Source: Chaetomium olivaceum | Lineage: Eukaryota > Ascomycota > Sordariomycetes > Sordariales > Chaetomiaceae | Reading direction: 5' to 3' | NCBI GenBank assembly: GCA_039881045.1 | Contig: JAYWVB010000053.1 | Span: forward strand, 62,001-126,000 | Length of the DNA stretch: 64,000 nt | Part shown: positions 55,757 to 64,000 of the stretch, one piece after another | Layout: each line of letters starts with the position of its first letter | Position numbering within the stretch: position 1 is the first letter of the stretch | The notes under the pieces: model-generated | The model's database searches: none | The model's input: the letters and a program-made list of their open reading frames with translations, nothing else | Told to the model about the DNA's origin: nothing | Position numbers and translations under genes: made by a program

Positions 55757-58314
55757 GACGTGCTGTACAAACAGGAAGTGTCATATCCTGACTCTTACCA
55801 AACTGCATGGCAAGCAAGCCAGGGAAAGATCCTTTGCTCTCTCGAACCTTAACAGAGTCTGATATCGTCAGTGTTGTGGGGGTCTTCCCCTGACATGGGA
55901 ACTGGACTTGGTGTGCAATCTCCGCGTTGTTTGTCATCGTTCTTTTTTCCCTTCTCCTTTTTCTTTTTGGGAACACCGAGCAAGAGCACAGCTACACAGC
56001 AACTACCCAGTCAATGACTAATCTGGCACAGACGAGCGCACTCCCCAAGTATCGTTACATAGCCTGGCTGGCGGGTCCCCCACCCACGTCAAAATCGTAC
56101 GATGGTCAAGACTTGGGGCCGGAGATCGAGGGATGCTGGTGCAACGGTTCGATTTTTGCGGTCGGTTCCCCCATCCCGTGACTTCGCTGCACGGACGCAT
56201 TCTTGTTCCCCCCCATCCCCCCCCTAACCACTATCAATATCAAAAGACGGCACGGCGGGGCACGGGAGCAAGATATTGGGATCTGACCAGAGTGCTTGCA
56301 TCAACCCGCACGCTCGTGTGTGGCCCGGGGCCACGGGACGGGACGGCTCACGGCCGGTCAGGGACCAGAAGTTACGCTCAGTGGCTGGCTCGCTCTTGCC
56401 GTTCGACCGCGCGTGGTGGACATGGTAGTGGAGGACTGAGACTGAAAAGGCCCTTCCCGCGCTTCAGGGCATCCAAGCGTTGAATGAGCAACGGTCAAGT
56501 CAAGACTATGTGTTGTATATACACTACATGATGTGGGGTAGGCGGCTCATTCATATTGAGTTATAGTGATCATTCATCGATAGACCCGGTAAGTAGAAGA
56601 AAACTTCGTTGTGGTAGCGGTAGTATAGAGGGAGGGGGGAATGGGACGAGGATTTGTGCTGCAGATATTGAAACTGCGTCCAGATGGATGTTGATTGACG
56701 AGCTGCTAAAACGGGAGCAGAACAAGTTTCGGAACCAAATCCGCGAATTGGGAGTTGAAACGGCGTCTCGCATCCCTGTCTATGGAAATCTCCGCGTCCC
56801 GGGTGCGAGGAAATGTTCCTGTTGGAGGGTGGAAAACCGTTTCGTTTTGAGCGGGGCTTCTGCCGTGTCTCCGGGTTGGAAGTGTTTCTTCTGTGTTTCT
56901 GTTTCTTCTTTTCCTCTTCACGCGAGCAATCATGCCGCGTTTGGGGGGGTTGAGATGCCGGGCAAGCCAGCCACAAGGGTAGTCCGGGAAGCTCGGAGAT
57001 GAACTCGTCAATAGTAGTCTGCGGGCAGTCAATACTTTGTTGAATCGATGAAGACAACGTCCCCCGATTGCGTGAGGGGGTTGGCAGTGGAACGTGAGAG
57101 CTCCCAGCTTTGAGGGAACGGCAAAGGGGTAGGGGCACATGGGCCCCTGTCCATATCGTTGCACTTAAGGTTGAGATCCCTGGTTCTCTCGGGGAGATCG
57201 CGGCTTCCACGAAGATCCACGACCAGTTTTGGTGTGATGAAGGGCAACAAGATCCCGGGGCTGGGCAGCCCTTCGCTTAGGAGGTGGACGGTCAAGGGGT
57301 TGGGGTTTCGCCCCCACCAACATTTTGACGGAGCCAGGACGTTCATCAGTCTGAGGGTCTCTAGTCACGTCGGGAGAATCGTGCGCGGAGCTGTGAACGG
57401 CGATAGATTGTGGCAGCTGAATGTGAATCCCGCGTTTGCTGCAAGTGATCGGGTGCTTCGCATGTCTGAGACATGGTCAAGGTGCTGTGATGTGATGCAG
57501 CAACGACAGTCGATCCACACAAAGTGTGTCTGAGAGTAAACGATACTCTGGGTTGCGTGGGGCGGAATCCTGGTTTTCTTCTCACCCTGGCCTTGAGCAG
57601 CACCTGCGAGAGATCCCTATCGGCGTCCGCAGTCTGCTCCCCGGACCGAAATCGGCAACCCGGCCGTCCAGATCGCTTCTCCGAGCTGCGTAAGCGAACG
57701 GGCGGGGTGAAGGCGCTTGCTTTCTGCGCGTCAGTCACTATGTGGGTAGTATGCTCATGGTAAGCTCTCGCGCGCACGGGCAGAGCTTGTTCTGCAGAGG
57801 GACCTGAAGATGCCATCAGCACCCCCAACCTTGAGCGGTGAGCACGGAAGGGGGGTTGACTGCAGGAATGTGGTGGTGAATGCAACCCAACGATGCTCGA
57901 AAAGGTGTTCATGACGACCAGAACAGACTGCGAAACCCGGTGGAGGACGTCGATCACCCAGTAACGTCCAGATTTGGTATGTGAAGAACGCTGGGACGCA
58001 CCGACCACAGCTGCCGGTTTTCCAGTACGCAGTGTGTGCGTAATGCGGCCCGTCACGCTGAGAAAGTATGTTGACCTCCTGAGCTTAAAGATCGGACGAA
58101 ACGCCAAGTATCCATCGCGATAAGCCGTTGTGGGGAGAGGGTGTTTGGGCAGCACAAAGCACTGCGGTCCTCAAATCGACCATAACTACACCATCGACAC
58201 ACTGGGTAGCACCTTATGCTTGCTGGTTTGGAGGGAAACGGAAACCGCCCGTCGAGCTCGCCACTTGCGCGCGCCCATTGTCAAGATGCGAATTGGCAGC
58301 CCGGGATGGATGAC

Positions 58315-58334
58315 ATCGCATCGCATCGCATCGC
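58315..58334 (+). repeat. (ATCGC)4 microsatellite
   Basis: Four perfect ATCGC pentamers in noncoding sequence. Confidence 0.9.
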
Positions 58335-60909
58335 GTCGGTCAGCTGGGTGCACTGACCTTCGGGGCGTTGCCCATCGCAAAGCAGCCCGTTGTTGCCCAG
58401 GCCGTTTCGAGAAAGAAGGCCGACGGTTGCTCTTGGGGGGTTTCGAATGATGTTGTCTGAACGCCTGCTTAGCGTCTTGGCCAAGGGCCCACAGCTGTTT
58501 GAAGCCAACTTAAAAACGAGTCTTCTTGTGCCCTCTTCCTTGTTCGGGTGTCGCTAGGAGCTGAGACACGGCACGTTAGCAAATCTGACATATTGCGCTC
58601 ATTGGGGTCACGAGCAAAAGGGAGGCTACCGATCCGATATATGGCAAAGATTGTTGTTGCTGTATGTACGTAATCTGTATGTGTACATGGAGAAACAGGG
58701 CATTTGCAGCTGTCGCATTTCTGCTCCCGAGCCGTTGTGGTTAATGAACGGTTCGGGTCTCTCTCAATGGAACTTGAAGAGGAGAGGGGAAGGATCCTAG
58801 ACCGGTGAGAAACCCAGAAAGACTCAGAAGGTGCCGGCCAGGTCTGCCCCTCACTCATTGCCTTTCCCGTTTACAGACGACTGGGAGGTTCCTTCCACAT
58901 TGTGCAATCATGGAACGTCAGAGTGGCCTGAGAGCACCTTCCAGACTTCTAGAAAACTCAAACCTCCACACAAAAAACCGCTGTGAGTGGCTCACTCGAG
59001 TCAGACACTCTCGTCACGCTCCTCGCTCGGCCAACACCAGTCTTCGGATACAGAGTCTGCCGCCGTTCTCTTCTTCGCCACCATATTCCTGCGCTCACTC
59101 CCCAGAACCCGAGTGCTGGCGATGTGGAGATAACCACATTATGCACATCACTTGGGGGTAGGGGTAGGGCTGGACGTTTTTTTTTGGTCACCTTCTGGTA
59201 CATCCGAAACCAGACATCCTTCATACTGGCTGGCTCCCTCTGGCCAAAAAAACTGATACGCCAAAAATAAAGAAGACAAAAAGTCAGAGATTTGTCCCAC
59301 TTCGTTTTCTTAAGTTCGGGTCCGATTTGACCGAGGAATATCGCATCAAGCCAGCTCTGTGTACTTTGGTGTATCGGTTTTTTTGCCCAGCAGAAGACTG
59401 GGCAGTGGATATCAGCTGGATATCAATTGGACGACAAATGACGACAGGAGAGCTTGCTCGGGCAAGAAAAGCTGCCGGGCTTCCCGTCCTCCTGCTCTCG
59501 GCTCGCACCAATGGGCTGCTCGAAACAAACGATCAGAAAAATCGACATGTCCGTGCGATCTGTCAAGCCCCCGTGCGTGCTTCGGGCGGGCTCGGGCGAT
59601 AGTTGCCCCACTGTTGAAGATTCACGACATGCTGGCTGATGTGCTCATGAGTCTGGCTCTCGAGCCTCTTGATGGATGCGGGGTCAACGAGGGTTTTGCG
59701 GGTTTTGCACCCAACAGCAACACCAGCATCCGCTTCTTTCCGTCGTGATCTGCAGCCCCCAGGGAAGCGTCAAGTATGAATCTCTCGGAAATATTGGTGA
59801 ATCTCAACGCTTGGGCCACAGTCGATCTCCCGGCTGCTGTTGGAGAAGGTCTCACTTTCTCACAAAACCACCGGCATCACTTCTCTCCACTGCCATCGGC
59901 ATCGGCATATTCACCTTTACGAAGCTCCATCTATCCATCGAGCTTGGACCCGTCCGTCCTGCTCCATCCCGTCCTGCGGCCTGCACTTCTCATCGACGTC
60001 GTGTAGTTGCTCTGGCCGCCTGCAGCACCCCTCGACATGCAGAGTCAGGACGCACCCCAGCTTTAACCAACGTCTCTTGATTTAGCCAAACAACAGCCAT
60101 TGGCCTGTCAGTGGGGGTCGGCTGCAGGCGTTGTTCATAACCCTCCCCGATATGGACAGGCGTGGATGCAGAACCCCCTGGCGCGGTCATCCCTGACCGG
60201 GGACGTCTCTCCATCCTTGGCTCGGCAAGGATTCCTGACCAGGGTCGGACTTCACTCAAAGCGGTCTTAGCGGTTTCATTGTGTCCTCCTCGTGCAGCTG
60301 CTTCTCACCTTTCGGTCCTGTTACAGCATGCTCCCTCAACGCGAGCCATTCCCATCTCGGCTGCATCTCCATGACACCGGAGCACCCCACCAGACACCCC
60401 AGACATGGCTGTGCCCCCGAACAAAGAAAGCCCCCGTATCAAGCACCCCCGGCCGTGTTGCCCTCGCCGAGGCGAGGTTCCCTTTTGAGCAGCTCCAACA
60501 CGCCCAACCAGGGACATCGCCCACCGACAACGGGGTTCCTTGCTGGCAGCAACGATCTTGCATGGGAGCACATGGCTCTCCATGGATCCTCTCTCTGCAA
60601 CCCCCCCTGTCACATGGGCTTCCCTCTCGCCCCTGATGGACAGGACTTTGAGCCTTGGGAGCCACTCTGGCCCGGACCTGCATGTATGTATGTACTGTGT
60701 ATGTACATGTAGCATCCAGCTTGAAAGGGCCCTCTCCGCCGTGAAAATGCATACTTCAGAGTATATATCCTCACCACAACCTCTGACCTATCAGCCGGCT
60801 GGCCCGCACGGGAACCTTAAAACGCTCCCTGGTCCTTATCCGCACCACAACTCCCGGGCCAGCGTGAACCATCTATCTCTTACACGGACCCGACCCTGTG
60901 TCCTCCCCG

Positions 60910-63291
60910 ATGGCTCACATTGCCAACTGCCTGGAAATGGACCAGGAGGACCTAACTATTGGTCTCAATAATTATATAGCGGCAAAGACCGTCGCCGAGG
61001 AGTCCAATGAGCCGGTATGCAACCACTTAACTTATGTCCCGTCTTTTTGTTGCTGGCCAAAGCTCACCATTTTGTTGCAGTTGGGTAGAGCATCCCCGTC
61101 GGGAGACAAGCCGTTTGCCTGGAGAATGCAGCACCCGGAACGGAAATATCAGCTTTTCCCCAAGGACAACCAGACAGCTGTCGCCCCAGGGAAACCACTC
61201 GACCCCGAGCAGGCTCAAGCGTTCGCCTTGGCCAGGAGCCAGAACGGCGAGAAAAACGAGAGGATGGCTAATCTACACCTGAGGGTCCGGATCAATCAAC
61301 GCGATATGCGCAACCGGAAGATTGGCGTCTCGGATCTCGCTCCGTTGACCACGGTACAGGAAGCCGCCATGGACTCCCGTATGTCCATTGTTGCCTTCGC
61401 TGTGTTTATTTTGTGACTGACACCTACTAGCTACCATCCCAGGACGGCCACCCGTCCATGAGCGGTCTATCAGCGCACCGGGAAGCTCATGGAAGCAATA
61501 CTCCCTGGGAGATTGCATGACCTCTGGGAGGACACGAACACCAGATGAGAGGCCAGAACTTCGATCAGCTTACCGGAGCAATGAAGAGCTTCAGCGGCCT
61601 GAAAACGAACCCCGACAGCCATTGTCCCCGAAGAGTTTGACGCCACTCGTCATACCGACGTCGAACCCCATCGCTCCTCACCTGGCGCGGCGGATATCTA
61701 TCAGTCGACTCCGGTCCGGCAGCACTCCCGTGGAGGGCCCAACACGCGCCGTGCGGGCTGACGACTCTCCACGGGCAAGGACACCGTTCACGCCCGTTTC
61801 TGCATCGTTGACCACCCCTAGATCGGCTGCAACGACGGTCATGACTGCATCGACATTGGCTACTCCGATTTCCGCGCCGGCGGATCACAGAGAATCGCCC
61901 AGGCCATGGGAGAGGTCGACAAACCACGCTGCAACGGGGGCACTGAAGGAGGTCGCATCTGAACGTTCAATTACACCTAGAGCGGAGTTGAACGACCCGT
62001 TACAGAACCTCACTCTTGGACACAGGCGGAACCAATCGGAGTCGGACAGTATGATCAATCGGGGAGGCCGCCCAGGCGACTCGAAGTTTGCGCGAGTCCG
62101 GCAACTTTGAAGCGTAGCGGTTCAAAGAGGAACAAGAGCTCGGAGGGGCATGCGATCGAGCAGCTCCCGAAGGGATGGAAAGCAAGTGACGCTGTCAACA
62201 TCATGAGCCCAGCAGAAATTGCTTCTTTGCAAAGGCAGGCCGTCCAGCAAGCGGCCCGGTTCGAGGTTCTCAGGAAAGAGGATGTCGATAGCCTCTCACG
62301 GGTTCGTATGCTTCGGGCGTAGACTCATTGACATGCCGGCTAATCTGATATTCAGGAACTCCGCCTCCTCGACGAACGTACCGAATACCTCCGCCACACG
62401 CACACGTCGCTTCGGTCAGGAAGGCGGAACCTCCACTCGCGCATCTGCCAATATCTTCGTTCCCCGCGCACTGCCAAGTTCAGCCACGAATCGATCCTCA
62501 AGCAGGAGGAAGCCCTTGCGGAGCTCGATACCTCAATCGACGAGTGGACCACCAAACTCGAGCACGCTGAGAACCGACGCATCAGGGTCCGTCAGAAGCT
62601 GCTCGAGCATGTTGCTGCCGCCGTCACTTTGGGTGCCCCGGCCGGGAGCGTAGTGGGGGTCAGCGAGAGCTTGCAATTTGCCCTCGGCGTTGTTCGGCCC
62701 CAGAACGCCGAACTATCCACCCCGCCGCGGAGCCCCGTCAAGACCTCGTTCACCCACGCCGCGCCATCATCATCGTCTTCACCACACCGAGCTCATGTGC
62801 CATCCACAATCCTGGAGCAACCCCTGTTTGAGGAGGCGGCCTCTATGGAACCCAAAGATTCTATGGATGCCAAACACGCTGTGGAAGCAAAAGACTCCAC
62901 AGATACCAAAAACGCCGCAGATGCGAAAGAGGCCGAGAAGGGGGCGGCTCTCCGCCGCGCCGAAACCATCCGTGTCTATGCAGATAATGATGTGTACGCT
63001 CTCTTGGCAGATGTGGAGGACACCATCACTAAGATGGGTGGTTGCGACACCCCCGCCAAGGACTCTTGCGCGCCACTGTCGGAGGGGGAACGGCGAAAGC
63101 TGTGCCGCACCCTTAGCCATGATGTTCTGAGTGGTGGCTCTCTGGCAAGAAAGCCCCTGCCCATCTCGAAGCTGGCTGAGAAGCCGTCGTCCTCTTCGTT
63201 GACTTCTTCGTCAATGTCTTCCACTAAAACACCCCCTTCAGCTGAACCGGCCACTGGGGAGATGCTCACCAGTGCCGTTTTCAAGCCTTGA
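60910..63291 (+). CDS. Uds1 (up-regulated during septation) domain protein, one frameshift
   Basis: Member of the fungal family with a Uds1 coiled-coil domain, named from a fission-yeast gene induced at septation. Likely cytoplasmic or septum-associated; biochemical role unknown. Exons: 60910-61014, 61081-61378, 61431-62301, 62356-63291. Product is 736 residues after adding one base at about 62104 in a TTT run. The N-terminus (MAHIANCLEMDQEDLTIGL) and WRMQHPERKYQLFPKDNQ are followed by a Ser/Pro/Arg-rich disordered region with many SP/TP sites. The Uds1 core is KGWKASDAVNIMSPAEIASLQRQA, QAARFEVLRKEDVDSLSREL, LLDERTEYLRHTHTSLR and LKQEEALAELDTSIDEWTTKLEHAE. A helical segment with VYADNDVYALLADVEDTITKMG and a Ser-rich tail follow. 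Asp/Ala/Lys repeats (DSMDAKHAVEAKDSTDTKNAAD) lie at about 62860-62940. Intron 1 (66 bp) is in frame and has no stop. Confidence 0.86.
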
Positions 63292-64000
63292 ATGCCATTC
63301 ATTATTTAACATACCGGCATAATCACATTCGGCTGTCTTTGACTAGACGCCCTTCGCTTCAAACTTTGTTACTGTCATCACGACGATCACGTTCCTTCCG
63401 GTATCAGCACCATGCTGCGGCTGACCACATACCATCTTTCTAATTCGACTCGTTTTTTTATGCATCTCAACTTGGAAGATACCCTTCTTGTCATTCCTTC
63501 AACTATTATATTACTCATTAACCTTTTACTTTTTCCCCCATTGTCGACTCATGGTCATTGGCCATCCTCGACCTACCCACATACTACTACGCATATTTCC
63601 CTCTTCTCTTCTGTACATTGTATTCTAGCATACCCCCAGGGCACGGCGTTGTCGGTGGCAATTTTTTCTTTTTATCTCAAGCATAAAAGCTTCATCTATT
63701 CTAACGCTGTCACGGCCGAAACCAAATACCAATGATATCCAGTGCACGGGCAAAGACGGATCGGCGAGATACCAATGATACCAACGACCGGTTCACTTCA
63801 TCTTTCTTTTCTCTACCAAGCAATCAATCACGGACCAAGTTGGCACTGCAAAGATGTGGCTGGCTGGGAAGGGAGGGAGGGATGGATGGGTTGGTGAGGT
63901 TGCGTGCAGGTGAGACATGCAAGAACGTCGTGCCGCAACCGAGGTCAACGGCGTAAAGGGGCTGGTTGGAGCTGGGTGAAAAGCAGCGGCATGAATGTAC
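63292..64000. other. 3' flank of the Uds1 gene
   Basis: No gene seen to the window edge. AT-rich sequence at 63470-63700 is consistent with a 3' UTR and terminator region. The two short frames here have no features. Confidence 0.5.

Larger units (their letters stand above)
52593..60909. other. Gene-poor 8.3-kb stretch upstream of the Uds1 gene
   Basis: No gene that I can support on either strand. Longest frames (53903-54544 +, 56551-57210 -, 57361-58155 -) have no domain, no splice structure and low-complexity Ser/Arg/Pro composition, as expected from chance in GC-rich DNA. I see no transposase, reverse transcriptase or terminal repeats. CT-rich sequence at 52800-52930 probably is part of the peptidase promoter or a leader. 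The part nearest 60909 (59800-60909) is C-rich and G-poor on the + strand, as in a long 5' leader of the next gene. Confidence 0.4.

Noticed and set aside
56551..58155. Minus-strand frames of 219 and 264 codons
   Set aside because: Ser/Arg/Pro-rich composition without domains, no neighbouring exons, and frames of this length occur by chance in GC-rich DNA.

Overview
The window is a piece of nuclear genome from a filamentous ascomycete, most likely a Sordariomycete of the Sordariales/Chaetomiaceae type. The evidence is short introns (about 46-100 bp, one of 196 bp) with GT..AG ends and CTAAC-like branch sites, GC-rich coding sequence, spliced genes on both strands, an intron-bearing tRNA, and protein families typical of this group (NMR-like regulator, GtaA-type glutaminase, Uds1 septation protein, kinesin-3, Csi2). 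I see no transposon, virus, CRISPR array, rRNA or biosynthetic cluster.

Layout. 1-2596 (+): RAD16-type SNF2/RING repair ATPase, 5' end outside the window. 3627-6276 (+): secreted glutaminase A. 7196/7218-8520 (+): RRM-RGG RNA-binding protein. About 11859-16200 (+): full ABC-C (Yor1-like) transporter. 17614-18815 (-): Csi2-like membrane protein. 20171-21254 (+): FCF1, ten exons. 21255-27002: gene-poor. 27003-28430 (+): NMR-1/NmrA. 29336-30105 (-): ERG2 sterol isomerase. 30724-31559 (+): CSL4 exosome subunit. 32455-33516 (+): Sec2-type Rab exchange factor. 33931-35422 (-): PUS4/TruB. 36182-38627 (+): RFTS-domain protein with a C2H2-like finger. 38939-40309 (-): SAM methyltransferase. 40896-41006 (-): tRNA-Leu(CAA) with intron. 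42305-42874 (+): small secreted But2-like protein. 43851-49364 (-): kinesin-3. 50421-52592 (-): leukotriene-A4-hydrolase-like M1 aminopeptidase. 52593-60909: a second long gene-poor stretch. 60910-63291 (+): Uds1-domain septation protein.

The genes are housekeeping or general-regulation genes, each with its own promoter. They do not form an operon or pathway cluster. Divergent pairs that may share a promoter are ERG2/CSL4 and PUS4/RFTS protein.

The strongest window-wide signal is technical or evolutionary. Nine genes contain breaks of reading frame. Every break that I can repair against the expected protein family is repaired by adding one base, usually in a short homopolymer, and none by removing one. 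Fifteen of these fall in the first half of the ABC transporter and none in its second half. Unpolished long-read or homopolymer-prone sequence is the simplest explanation. A young pseudogene remains possible for the transporter. The kinesin also has one in-frame TAG. I did not find a convincing new biological system. The best biological leads are the RFTS/C2H2 protein, the TAG in the kinesin, and the two long gene-poor leaders upstream of nmr and the Uds1 gene.
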